Position numbers and translations under genes: made by a program. 64,000 nucleotides of DNA, taken from assembly GCF_020055635.1 (NCBI RefSeq), contig NZ_JAIPUT010000004.1, positions 62,001 to 126,000 of the forward strand. The letters run 5' to 3'. The DNA comes from Marivita sp. GTDB taxonomy: Bacteria; Pseudomonadota; Alphaproteobacteria; Rhodobacterales; Rhodobacteraceae. A model generated the notes under the pieces. It was not told the origin of the DNA and did not search any database. It was given only the letters and a program-made list of their open reading frames with translations. Below are positions 1 through 7,895 of this stretch, piece by piece. The first letter of the stretch is position 1. Each line of letters starts with the position of its first letter.

Positions 1-42
1 CCCCTGCATAGTTTTTCATTTCTTTAATTACCATGAATTGAA

Positions 43-63
43 GGGCGGCCAAAAAGGCCGCCC
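43..63 (-). terminator. Hairpin terminator of the small membrane peptide
   Basis: A perfect 8-bp stem (GGGCGGCC / GGCCGCCC) closes a five-base loop that reads TTTTT on the minus strand. It lies 5 bases beyond the stop codon of the 31-codon minus-strand reading frame. Only a weak T-rich tract (TTCAATT) follows the stem, so it may act as a terminator or as a 3' stabilising hairpin. Confidence 0.5.
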
Positions 64-68
64 AACAG

Positions 69-164
69 CTACAGCAACAAGCCGATAACCGTAAGTACGA
101 GTGCTATAGTGCCAATCACGTCAGCATAACGCACACGTCCCTCCAATTTGATCGAGAAACGCAT
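69..164 (-). CDS. Putative 31-residue single-span membrane peptide
   Basis: The frame reads M-R-F-S-I-K-L-E-G-R, then V-R-Y-A-D-V, then an uninterrupted hydrophobic run (IGTIALVLTVIGLLL) to the stop. It would be one membrane span with a short basic N-terminus. The ATG is preceded by AAAGGG at a usable distance. An internal GTG at 134-132 follows a stronger GGAGGGA site and would give a 21-residue product. A hairpin sits directly after the stop and a long structured leader precedes it. The family is not recognised. The layout resembles short hydrophobic peptides of type I toxin-antitoxin loci or small membrane regulators, but that is inference from shape only. Confidence 0.4.
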   Translation of the reverse strand: MRFSIKLEGRVRYADVIGTIALVLTVIGLLL

Positions 165-413
165 AGGAAAACCCTTTGCGGTGCTCAACCGGTCGAGCGT
201 TTAAGTTCGCTCAGTACTTCTATCCCGCCCTTATAACGGCGGCTCGGTTGCGCTTATGTACCCTCAGCGCTCCCTATCGATGGATGCCTACGAGCTTCCC
301 GCTGTTCGGTCCACCTTAGCAAGACCAAGCTAAAGTCTCACACAGCGCCGCTAAGCGCTGGCTTGTCGGACGGTTTCCCACGGTTTGAGCGCGGTCCTCC
401 TCAAAGTTAGAAT
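165..413 (-). ncRNA. Candidate structured leader RNA upstream of the membrane peptide
   Basis: This 250-base stretch has no convincing gene and is visibly lower in GC than its surroundings. The minus strand contains several clean stems: 343-348 with 355-360 (CAGCGC/GCGCTG) and 316-320 with 329-333 (TTAGC/GCTAA). There is also a three-way junction with closing helix 186-191 with 245-250 (CAACCG/CGGTTG) and arms 225-229 with 238-242 and 195-199 with 208-212. Both arm loops have eight bases, and TAAG in one can pair with CTTA in the other. A weak promoter-like pair (TTGATC, 19-base spacer, TATGAT) lies just upstream at about 415-445. Two very short frames (316-381 and 351-416) lie inside but have poorly placed ribosome sites. 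No known RNA family was recognised. Confidence 0.3.
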
Positions 414-492
414 CATACTAGTGATTATGATGCAAAGATCAACTAGATGTTGTGCCAGCTGGCCAGAGGGTTTCAACATCAGCTAACATTCA

Positions 493-2148
493 TTACCTCG
501 CGAACTTCTTGAACTTCACCCGCTTCGGCTCGACCGCGTCCGGTCCGAGGCGGCGTTTCTTGTCTTCTTCGTAATCCTCGAAATTGCCCTCGAACCATTC
601 GACATGGGCATCGCCCTCAAATGCCAGGATGTGCGTGCACAGACGGTCGAGGAAGAAGCGGTCGTGGCTGATGACCACGGCGCACCCTGCGAAATCGGCG
701 ATGGCATCCTCAAGCGCGCGGAGGGTCTCGACGTCAAGGTCGTTTGTCGGTTCGTCGAGAAGGAGCACATTGCCACCCTCCTTGAGCAGACGCGCCATGT
801 GGACACGGTTGCGTTCCCCGCCCGACAGCAGGCCGACCTTCTTTTGCTGGTCGCCGCCCTTGAAGTTGAACGACCCGCAATAGGCGCGGGAATTGACCTC
901 GGCATCGCCCAGATTGATGATCTCTGCGCCGCCCGAGATGGCTTCCCAGACGGTGTCGTTGGCGTTCAGGTCGTCGCGGGACTGGTCGACATAGGCCAAC
1001 TGTACGGTATCGCCGTACGAAACGTCCCCTTCGTCAGGTTGTTCTTGCCCGGTGAGCATCTTGAACAGGGTCGACTTGCCCGCCCCGTTGGGGCCGATCA
1101 CGCCAACGATGCCGCCCGGCGGGAGGCTGAACGACAGGTCTTCGATCAGGAGCTTGTCGCCCATCGCCTTTTTCAAGCCGTTGACATCAATCACCTTGGA
1201 CCCCAATCGCGGCCCGTTCGGGATGATGATCTGGGCACGCCCGACCCGTTCGCGTTCGGATTGGCCCGCCATCTGTTCATAGGCCTGAATCCGCGCCTTC
1301 GACTTGGCCTGCCGGGCTTTCTGGCCTTGCCGCATCCATTCCAGTTCGCGTTCGAGCGTCTTCTGCTTGGCCTTGTCCTCGCGGGCCTCCTGCTCAAGCC
1401 GCTTGGCTTTTTGTTCCAGCCAGCTGGAGTAATTGCCCTCATAGGGGACGCCACGTCCGCGATCGAGTTCGAGAATCCATCCGGTGATGGAATCAAGGAA
1501 ATAGCGATCATGGGTGACGATCAGGATTGTGCCTTTGTATTCAATCAGATGGTTCTGAAGCCACGCGATGGTTTCGGCATCAAGGTGGTTGGTCGGTTCG
1601 TCGAGCAAGAGCATGTCCGGCGCTTCCAGCAACAGCTTACACAGCGCGACGCGGCGCTTTTCACCGCCCGAAAGCGATGTCACGTCGGCCTCGTCCGGCG
1701 GGCAGCGCAGCGCTTCCATCGCGACGTCGATCTGGCTGTCCAGATCCCACAGGTTGTTGGCGTCGATCTCGTCTTGCAGATTGGCCATTTCGTCAGCGGT
1801 TTCATCGCTGTAGTTCATCGCCAGTTCGTTGAAACGATCAAGCTTGCCCTTCTTTTCGGCCACGCCAAGCATGACGTTTTCGCGCACGTTCAGCGCCGGA
1901 TCAAGCTGCGGTTCCTGCGGCAGATAGCCGACCTTGGCACCTTCTGCGGACCATGCCTCGCCCGAGAAATCGGTATCGAGTCCCGCCATGATCTTGAGCA
2001 GCGTGGATTTACCCGCGCCGTTGACGCCGACGACCCCGATCTTGACGCCCGGAAGGAAGTTCAAGTGGATGTTTTCGAACGTTTTCTTGCCACCGGGATA
2101 GGTCTTTGAAACCCCGCTCATGTGGTAGACATACTGGTAGGAGGCCAT
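493..2148 (-). CDS. ettA: Energy-dependent translational throttle protein EttA (ABC-F)
   Basis: This is a soluble ABC-F ATPase with two nucleotide-binding domains and no membrane part. It binds the ribosomal E site and gates entry into elongation according to ATP level. Domain 1 has Walker A GVNGAGKS (about residue 41), signature LSGGEKRR and Walker B LLLDEPTNHLD. A charged linker follows, with a run of E, K, R and Q around residues 245-300 (the tRNA-interaction arm). Domain 2 has GPNGAGKS, LSGGERNR and LLLDEPTNDLD. The length of 551 residues matches E. coli EttA (555). The start ATG has AAGGA eight bases upstream. It is monocistronic or last in a unit with the upstream rhomboid gene, from which it is separated by 168 bases with no other gene. 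Confidence 0.95.
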   Translation of the reverse strand: MASYQYVYHMSGVSKTYPGGKKTFENIHLNFLPGVKIGVVGVNGAGKSTLLKIMAGLDTDFSGEAWSAEGAKVGYLPQEPQLDPALNVRENVMLGVAEKKGKLDRFNELAMNYSDETADEMANLQDEIDANNLWDLDSQIDVAMEALRCPPDEADVTSLSGGEKRRVALCKLLLEAPDMLLLDEPTNHLDAETIAWLQNHLIEYKGTILIVTHDRYFLDSITGWILELDRGRGVPYEGNYSSWLEQKAKRLEQEAREDKAKQKTLERELEWMRQGQKARQAKSKARIQAYEQMAGQSERERVGRAQIIIPNGPRLGSKVIDVNGLKKAMGDKLLIEDLSFSLPPGGIVGVIGPNGAGKSTLFKMLTGQEQPDEGDVSYGDTVQLAYVDQSRDDLNANDTVWEAISGGAEIINLGDAEVNSRAYCGSFNFKGGDQQKKVGLLSGGERNRVHMARLLKEGGNVLLLDEPTNDLDVETLRALEDAIADFAGCAVVISHDRFFLDRLCTHILAFEGDAHVEWFEGNFEDYEEDKKRRLGPDAVEPKRVKFKKFAR

Positions 2149-2316
2149 GATCGCGTTCCTTTGGATTTAGATTTTGCCGAGGGATACACGCGCAGGCGGA
2201 CCCGTGCAATCATGCGTGTTCAGGCTTTGTTTGGAATGGGAGCCGCGCGGACGGGATCAGCGATCCGGACGGACGTTCACGCCGTCACGCTGCAAGGCCG
2301 GCGACGACCGGGTCTG

Positions 2317-3060
2317 TCATTTGCGATTGACCTTCGGCACGTTCGTCCGTGTCAGGCGGTACTTCGCGTCGGGATGCGGCGGATGTCCCTCGGTGCGGTT
2401 CCAGAAGGCTGGCCCCCCCAGGCGCAGCCACAGTGGCAGGGTCAGGGCAAGCCCGATGGCGAAGCCGCCGACATGGGCCCAATAGGCGACGCCGCCTTCA
2501 TCGGGCGCCGTGCCGAACCCGCCGAAGACCTGCATCGCAAACCACAGGCCCAGCATGATCCAGGCCGGGATCGGAATGATGCGGAAAATGATGACGAGGA
2601 TGATCAGAATATCGACCTTGGCCTTGGGAAAAAGCAGCAGATATCCCCCCATGACACCGGCGATCGCCCCCGAAGCACCGACGGTCGGAACCGGGGAGCC
2701 CGGCGCGCTGACATAGTGGATGAGCCCTGCGCCCAGTCCGGCTGCAAGGTAGAAGAGCGTGAACCCGACATGCCCCATCTCGTCTTCCATGTTGTCGCCG
2801 AAGATGAACAGGAACAGCATGTTGCCAAGCAGGTGCATCCAGCCGCCATGCAGGAACATCGAGGTCAGGAACCCGCCCCAGCCCTGGCCTTCGCTGACCA
2901 ACGCCGGGATCAGCGCCCAGTCGAAGTAGAAGCGCATGATCTGCTGATCGCTTTGCATCAGCGGCCAATAGCTCAGAAATACACCGATATTCGCGACAAT
3001 CAGCGCGTACGTGACAAAAGGCGTTCGGCCGGACGGGTTGTGATCACGGATCGGGAACAT
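2317..3060 (-). CDS. Rhomboid family intramembrane serine protease
   Basis: A 247-residue polytopic inner-membrane protein of the S54 family. It cleaves transmembrane substrates inside the bilayer. The family signatures are all present: HGGWMHLLGNM on the second span (Asn near 80), the nucleophile motif GASGAIAG (Ser near 130) and the catalytic His in AYWAHVGGFAIG (near 196). About six hydrophobic spans can be counted, with a long L1 loop and no extra cytoplasmic domain. It lies between putA and ettA on the same strand, 31 bases downstream of putA. The substrate cannot be told from sequence. Confidence 0.93.
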   Translation of the reverse strand: MFPIRDHNPSGRTPFVTYALIVANIGVFLSYWPLMQSDQQIMRFYFDWALIPALVSEGQGWGGFLTSMFLHGGWMHLLGNMLFLFIFGDNMEDEMGHVGFTLFYLAAGLGAGLIHYVSAPGSPVPTVGASGAIAGVMGGYLLLFPKAKVDILIILVIIFRIIPIPAWIMLGLWFAMQVFGGFGTAPDEGGVAYWAHVGGFAIGLALTLPLWLRLGGPAFWNRTEGHPPHPDAKYRLTRTNVPKVNRK

Positions 3061-3091
3061 TCCGCGACACTTGTGCCAAAGCGGCGGCGCG

Positions 3092-6000
3092 TCAAGCCAC
3101 GCCGCTCAGAAGTTGCGCATTGCCGCCCGAGGCGGTGGTGTCGACGCAGACATGGCGCTCGTGGCAGACATGACCGGTGTCGGGCAATCCCGTGATCAGA
3201 GGGCGGATCGGCCCCGTCCGCTGCGCCAGCGCAGCATGCATCGCGCGGGCGGTGTCGTCCTCGCCCCACCAGAGGGCGCCATCGAGGGCCAGATCGGTCA
3301 GCCAGTCCGCCGGAACTTCCCCCTGTGCGACAACGGCCACGCCGCCAAGGTTCTCGACCGCCCGCGCTTGCGCCTTGGCGGCCTCTGCGCCGGGGCCGAG
3401 ACACAGGATCGGGCCCCGTGCCAGCACGGTCAGGACGTTGGATTCCCCGGTCGGCCCCGGCAGGCTCGCCTTGCTGATCGCGCGGCCCGCGCCGGCCTTG
3501 GCCAAGGCCTTGTCCAGTCGCGTCCGATCGTCTTTTTCGGTCCACGTCGAGGCGTCGCCCTTGTCGGTGTGCGGGGCCGGGTGCTTGCGGAAGCGGTCAA
3601 GGTAATGCGGCCCGCCCGCCTTGGGGCCGGTGCCCGAAAGACCTTCGCCGCCAAAGGGCTGGCTGCCGACGATGGCGCCGATCTGGTTGCGGTTGACGTA
3701 GATGTTGCCCGCCTCGATGCGGTCGGACACGTGCTGCACGCGGTCGTCGATGCGGGTTTGCAGGCCGAAGGTCAGGCCGTATCCGGTATTGTTGATCGCG
3801 TCGATCACGGTGTCGATGTCCTTCGACTTGAAGGTTGCGATATGCAACACCGGACCGAACACCTCGCGCTCCATGTCGGCGATGCCCTTCACATTGATCA
3901 GGGTCGGCGGTACGAACGTGCCGCCACCGGGCAGGGGAAGGCGGTGCAGAACACGTCCTTCGGCTTCGGCGGCATCGACATAAGAGACGATGCCATCGCG
4001 CGCCTCGGCGTCGATCGCCGGGCCGACATCGTTGCCATATGCCCAGGGGTCGCCGATCACAAGCGCATCCATCGCGCCGGTCAGCATCTCGGTAAAGGGT
4101 TTGGCAATGTCCTCCTGCACATAAAGGCAACGCAGGGCGGAACACCGCTGGCCCGCGGATTGGAAGGCGGATTCCACGATGGCCTGCACGGCCTGTTCGG
4201 GCAGGGCGGTGCTGTCCACGATCATCGCGTTGAGGCCCCCGGTTTCGGCGATCAGGGGCGCGCCGGGGTCAAGATGCTTTGCCATGCTGCGATGGATGAT
4301 CTGCGCGGTCTCGGTCGATCCGGTGAAGGCCACACCCTTGACGGCGGGGTTCGAGGTCAGCGCCGCACCGACATCTCCGGCGCCGGGCAGAAGCTGCAGG
4401 GCCGAACGCGGCACACCGGCTTCGTGCAGCAACTGCGTGGCCCGGTGCGCGATCAGCGGCGTCTGTTCGGCGGGCTTCGCCAGAACGGCATTTCCGGCCG
4501 CCAGGGCGGCAGAGACCTGGCCGGTGAAAATGGCGAGCGGAAAGTTCCAGGGGCTGATACAGGCGAAAACGCCTTGCGGATCGGGCCCCTCGGAGCGGGC
4601 CGCGTAAAATCGCAGGAAATCCACCGCTTCGCGCAGTTCGGCAATCACGTCAGGCAGGGATTTCCCGGCTTCACGCGCGGTCAGGGCAAAGAGTTCGCCG
4701 TAATGCTCTTCGTAAAGGTCGGCGGCGCGGTTCAGGACCTCGGCCCGCTCTTGTGCTGATGCAGCCCAGGGCGAGGCCACCGCGCATGCGGCGGCAACCG
4801 TGTCCGGGCTGGCCCAGGTGATCTGGCCCACAATGTCTCCCGGTCGCGCCGGGTTGATGATGGACGTGGCATCCCCCACCTCGGCCTCTGTGGCCAAAAG
4901 CGGCGCTGCCTCCCACCGGGCGGTTGCAAACGGCGCGCGGGCGTCTTCGATGGCGGCGCGGGTCGGCCGGTGCGTCAGGTCCCAGCCCTCGGAGTTGGGG
5001 CGCTCGGGCGCAAAAAGCTCTGGCCCCGTGGCAAGATCGGGGGTTCCGGACTGGTCGAACGGGTCGCTCGCGACAGTCGCGGGCGGGACGTCCTCGTCCA
5101 CGATCTGGTTGACGAACGAGGAATTCGCTCCGTTTTCAAGCAGACGGCGCACCAGGTAGGCCAGCAGGTCGCGATGCGCGCCGACCGGCGCGTAGATCCG
5201 GCATCGCGTGCCTTCCGCGCTCTTGACGATATCGTGCAGGGCTTCGCCCATGCCGTGAAGACGCTGGAATTCGAAGGCGGACCGGTCGGTCGCCATGTGC
5301 AGGATCGCTGCAACTGTATGGGCGTTGTGGGTCGCGAATTGCGGGTAGATGCGATCGGTCATGCCCAGCAATTTGCGCGCGTTTGCGATATAGCTGATGT
5401 CGGTGTGATGCTTGGCGGTGAAGACCGGAAACCCCGGCAGCCCGGCAACCTGCGCGCGCTTGATCTCGGTGTCCCAGTAGGCACCCTTGACCAGCCGGAC
5501 CATGATCTTGCGGTCAAGCCGTTCGGCCAGCGCATAGAGCCAGTCGAGCACATGGCCGGCGCGTTGACCATAGGCCTGCACGACCACGCCGAACCCGTCC
5601 CAGCCCTTGAGCGAGGGCTCCGACAGCACGGTCTCGATCACGTCAAGCGAGATCGACAGGCGGTCCGCCTCTTCCGCGTCGATGTTGAGCCCGATGCCGG
5701 CCGAGCGGGCCAATTGTGCCAACGTGCGCAGACGCGGCACGATCTCGTTCATGACGGTGTCGTGCTGGGCTTCCTCATAGCGCGGATGCAGCGCAGACAG
5801 CTTGACCGAAATGCCCGGATTTTCGCGGATATCCTTGGATTTGGCCGCCTCGGCAATGGCGCTGATGGCGCGCGAATAGGACAGGTGGTAGCGCCGCGCA
5901 TCCGCTTCGGTGCGGGCCGCTTCGCCCAGCATGTCATAGGAATAGGTGTAGCCCTTGCGCTCCATCTTCGCGGCGCGGGTCATCGCGGACTGGATGGTTT

Positions 6001-6526
6001 CGCCCAGTACGAATTGCGCGCCCATCTCCTTCATCGCGCGGCCCACGGCGGTCCGGATGACGGGTTCGCCCAGCCGCTTGATCGCGCCGCGCAGATGCCC
6101 CACCGGGCCGGGGTGGTCGTCCCGAAGCACCTTGCCGGTGAGCATCAGCGCCCAGGTCGATGCGTTCACCAGAGGAGAGGTGCTTTCGCCCAGATGGCTG
6201 GCCCAGTTCGAGGGCGCGATCTTGTCTTCGATCAGCGCGTCGATGGTCGCGGCATCCGGCACCCGCAGCAGGGCCTCGGCCAGGCACATCAGCGCGATGC
6301 CTTCCTCGGTCGACAGACCGTATTCGCTGAGGAAGACCTCCATCATGCCGGGGCGCGCATCCTCGCGAATGGCTGTCACCAGCTTGGTTGCGCGGGATTT
6401 GATCTCGGCCCTGTCCTCCTGTGACAGCTGTGCTGTGCCGCGCAATTGCTCGATCACGGGGCGCTCGGCGGCATAGGTGTTTTCGTCAATCAGGGGGCGC
6501 AGGTTGGGGAACACATCACGTGGCAT
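3092..6526 (-). CDS. putA: Bifunctional proline dehydrogenase / P5C dehydrogenase PutA
   Basis: This enzyme converts proline to glutamate in two linked steps: FAD-dependent proline dehydrogenase, then NAD-dependent oxidation of glutamate semialdehyde. The N-terminal half carries the PRODH barrel (SVKLSALHPRYE, MVRLVKGAYWDTEIKRA). The C-terminal part is an aldehyde dehydrogenase with ETGGLNAMIVD and the catalytic Cys in SAGQRCSALRCL. A further 100-150 residues form the domain that encloses the tunnel in long PutA forms. At 1144 residues it lacks the ribbon-helix-helix regulator domain of enterobacterial PutA (about 1320 residues), which fits the separate Lrp-type regulator transcribed divergently. 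Confidence 0.97.
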   Translation of the reverse strand: MPRDVFPNLRPLIDENTYAAERPVIEQLRGTAQLSQEDRAEIKSRATKLVTAIREDARPGMMEVFLSEYGLSTEEGIALMCLAEALLRVPDAATIDALIEDKIAPSNWASHLGESTSPLVNASTWALMLTGKVLRDDHPGPVGHLRGAIKRLGEPVIRTAVGRAMKEMGAQFVLGETIQSAMTRAAKMERKGYTYSYDMLGEAARTEADARRYHLSYSRAISAIAEAAKSKDIRENPGISVKLSALHPRYEEAQHDTVMNEIVPRLRTLAQLARSAGIGLNIDAEEADRLSISLDVIETVLSEPSLKGWDGFGVVVQAYGQRAGHVLDWLYALAERLDRKIMVRLVKGAYWDTEIKRAQVAGLPGFPVFTAKHHTDISYIANARKLLGMTDRIYPQFATHNAHTVAAILHMATDRSAFEFQRLHGMGEALHDIVKSAEGTRCRIYAPVGAHRDLLAYLVRRLLENGANSSFVNQIVDEDVPPATVASDPFDQSGTPDLATGPELFAPERPNSEGWDLTHRPTRAAIEDARAPFATARWEAAPLLATEAEVGDATSIINPARPGDIVGQITWASPDTVAAACAVASPWAASAQERAEVLNRAADLYEEHYGELFALTAREAGKSLPDVIAELREAVDFLRFYAARSEGPDPQGVFACISPWNFPLAIFTGQVSAALAAGNAVLAKPAEQTPLIAHRATQLLHEAGVPRSALQLLPGAGDVGAALTSNPAVKGVAFTGSTETAQIIHRSMAKHLDPGAPLIAETGGLNAMIVDSTALPEQAVQAIVESAFQSAGQRCSALRCLYVQEDIAKPFTEMLTGAMDALVIGDPWAYGNDVGPAIDAEARDGIVSYVDAAEAEGRVLHRLPLPGGGTFVPPTLINVKGIADMEREVFGPVLHIATFKSKDIDTVIDAINNTGYGLTFGLQTRIDDRVQHVSDRIEAGNIYVNRNQIGAIVGSQPFGGEGLSGTGPKAGGPHYLDRFRKHPAPHTDKGDASTWTEKDDRTRLDKALAKAGAGRAISKASLPGPTGESNVLTVLARGPILCLGPGAEAAKAQARAVENLGGVAVVAQGEVPADWLTDLALDGALWWGEDDTARAMHAALAQRTGPIRPLITGLPDTGHVCHERHVCVDTTASGGNAQLLSGVA

Positions 6527-6585
6527 GGCGGACTCCAGTCATTTGCGCTATGGTATCGCGGGATCGACAGGCTAAATTACGGAAT

Positions 6586-6601
6586 TTTGCAGTATTGCAA
6601 A
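6586..6601. promoter_or_regulatory. Candidate PutR operator in the putA-putR intergenic region
   Basis: The 110-base gap between the divergent putA and putR genes holds a perfect dyad, TTTGCA-GTAT-TGCAAA. Lrp/AsnC proteins bind A/T-rich palindromes of about this size upstream of their own gene and the target. It lies 36 bases before the regulator's start codon. The assignment is inferred from position and symmetry. Confidence 0.45.
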
Positions 6602-6636
6602 CCAAACAACCTATTTTGTTCGCAGGAGCAGGCCAA

Positions 6637-7107
6637 ATGGATATTTCCGAACTTGACAGATTCGACCGTGCAATCCTGCAGGAACTGGCCCGCGAAGGGC
6701 GCATCTCGATTACTGAACTGTCCCGCAGGATCGGTTTGTCAAAGTCCCCGACCCAGACACGGCTGCGCCGGCTGGAAGAGATCGGCGCCATCCGGGGGTA
6801 CCGGGCCCTGCTTGATCCGATCCGACTGGGCCTCGATCACATCGCCTTCGTCGAGGTGAAGATGACCCATACCCGCGAAGCTGCTTTGGCCGCCTTCAAC
6901 GAGGCCGTTGCCAAGATTCCAGAGATCGAGCAGGCGCATCTGATCGCCGGAAATTTCGATTACCTGCTGAAGGTGCGCACGGCGGACATGCCCAGCTATC
7001 GCCAGGTCCTGGCGGAAAAGATCTCGACCCTGCCGCATGTCGCCTCGACCTCGACCTATGTCGCGATGCAGGCCGTCAAGGAAGAGACCTTCGGGAACGT
7101 GACTTGA
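6637..7107 (+). CDS. putR: Lrp/AsnC family transcriptional regulator, probable proline utilisation regulator
   Basis: A 156-residue protein of standard Lrp size. The N-terminal winged helix-turn-helix includes ITELSRRIGLSKSPTQTRLR, and a C-terminal RAM ligand-binding domain contains the effector-loop region around AGNFDYLLKVR. The start is the ATG after GGAGCAGGCCAA. Upstream in-frame codons would add an unconserved basic extension and are rejected. It is divergent from putA, the arrangement in which the Lrp-type PutR of alphaproteobacteria activates putA in response to proline. That role is family knowledge plus position. Confidence 0.9.
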   Translation: MDISELDRFDRAILQELAREGRISITELSRRIGLSKSPTQTRLRRLEEIGAIRGYRALLDPIRLGLDHIAFVEVKMTHTREAALAAFNEAVAKIPEIEQAHLIAGNFDYLLKVRTADMPSYRQVLAEKISTLPHVASTSTYVAMQAVKEETFGNVT

Positions 7108-7138
7108 CCGCAGCCGACGGACCCTGCCTAATGATTCC

Positions 7139-7684
7139 ATGCGCATGATCTTGTCAGCATTGGCCCTTTGTTCGGCACAGGCCGCAGCGGCGGAAGGATG
7201 TCCGGAGGCTCCGGATCATTCGGCGGCGCTCGACACCCTTTACGCCGAGGTGCAGGGCGCGCCGAACGAGATGGTCGCGCGCGGCTTTTCCAACCAGATG
7301 TGGGAGTTGTGGCTCGATGCGCCGGACGAGCCGTCGCAGATGATGCTCGACGCCGCACAACGCGCCATGCGGGTGGGTGATTACCTGCGTGCGCAGGATC
7401 GGTTGAACGCGCTGGTCTCGTATTGTCCGTTCTATGCCGAGGGCTACAACCAGCGGGCGCTCCTGAACTATCTCAGAGGTGATTACCCCGCGGTTCTGCC
7501 CGACCTGGATCAGGCGATCGCGCTCAGCCCGCGTCACACCGGCGCACTGACCGGCAAGGCCCTGACCCTGATCGCGCTGGGCCGCGACGCCGAGGCGCAG
7601 GTGGTTCTGAAAGACGCCGTCGCACTGAACCCCTGGCTGAGCGAGCGCGCGCTGATCACGCCACCCCAAGGCGACGACATCTGA
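7139..7684 (+). CDS. Exported tetratricopeptide-repeat protein
   Basis: A 181-residue protein that starts with a short cleavable-looking signal peptide (MRMILSALALCSAQAAAAEG). The mature part has TPR-like helix pairs, clearest in YAEGYNQRALLNYLRGDYPA followed by LPDLDQAIALSPRH and a third repeat beginning ALTGKALTLIALGRDAEAQ. TPR repeats usually mediate protein-protein contacts, and the signal points to the periplasm. Two Cys residues (one just after the signal, one in SYCPFY) could form a disulfide. It lies 31 bases after putR and may share its transcript. No specific partner can be named. Confidence 0.8.
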   Translation: MRMILSALALCSAQAAAAEGCPEAPDHSAALDTLYAEVQGAPNEMVARGFSNQMWELWLDAPDEPSQMMLDAAQRAMRVGDYLRAQDRLNALVSYCPFYAEGYNQRALLNYLRGDYPAVLPDLDQAIALSPRHTGALTGKALTLIALGRDAEAQVVLKDAVALNPWLSERALITPPQGDDI

Positions 7685-7769
7685 TTGCGCCGCTTTTCGG
7701 CAGACACGCCGCCCGAACCTGCGTTGACACATTGTTTTCGCCAGACGCCCCGGCTAGGAATATGCCAGA

Positions 7770-7855
7770 GCGGGCGTGATGGAATGGTAGACATATCGGA
7801 CTTAAAATCCGAAGGCCTCAGCGCCGTGTGGGTTCGAGTCCCACCGCCCGCACCA
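7770..7855 (+). tRNA. tRNA-Leu (anticodon TAA)
   Basis: The cloverleaf is complete. The acceptor stem GCGGGCG pairs with CGCCCGC, and the anticodon stem TCGGA/TCCGA carries loop CTTAAAA with anticodon TAA at 7803-7805. There is a class II variable arm and the T-arm GTGGGTTCGAGTCCCAC. Discriminator A and an encoded CCA end the gene. The long variable arm and anticodon identify leucine (UUA codon). Confidence 0.95.
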
Positions 7856-7895
7856 AGCCATGCTTCCGGCGCGGTCCCAAGAATGGACCGGGCGC

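Noticed and set aside
165..260. Hammerhead-type ribozyme in the three-way junction
   Set aside because: The catalytic core (CUGANGA with GAAA) is not present at the junction; a near match CTGAGCGA lacks the required bases.
316..416. Two very short minus-strand frames inside the leader (22 and 21 codons) as leader peptides
   Set aside because: The GAGGAGG site lies about 13 bases before the GTG of one and downstream of the ATG of the other, so neither has a well-placed start. They may still be relevant if the region proves to be an attenuator.
604..2109. A long plus-strand frame of about 500 codons opposite ettA
   Set aside because: It is the antisense of a fully motif-supported ABC-F gene, has no recognisable domain, and arises from GC-rich codon bias. 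Similar antisense frames lie opposite putA (3071-4759, 4970-6424) and others.
7770..7855. tRNA-Leu as an integration site for the accessory region that follows
   Set aside because: No integrase gene was seen in the window and no repeat of the tRNA 3' end was noticed downstream, although an exhaustive search could not be run.
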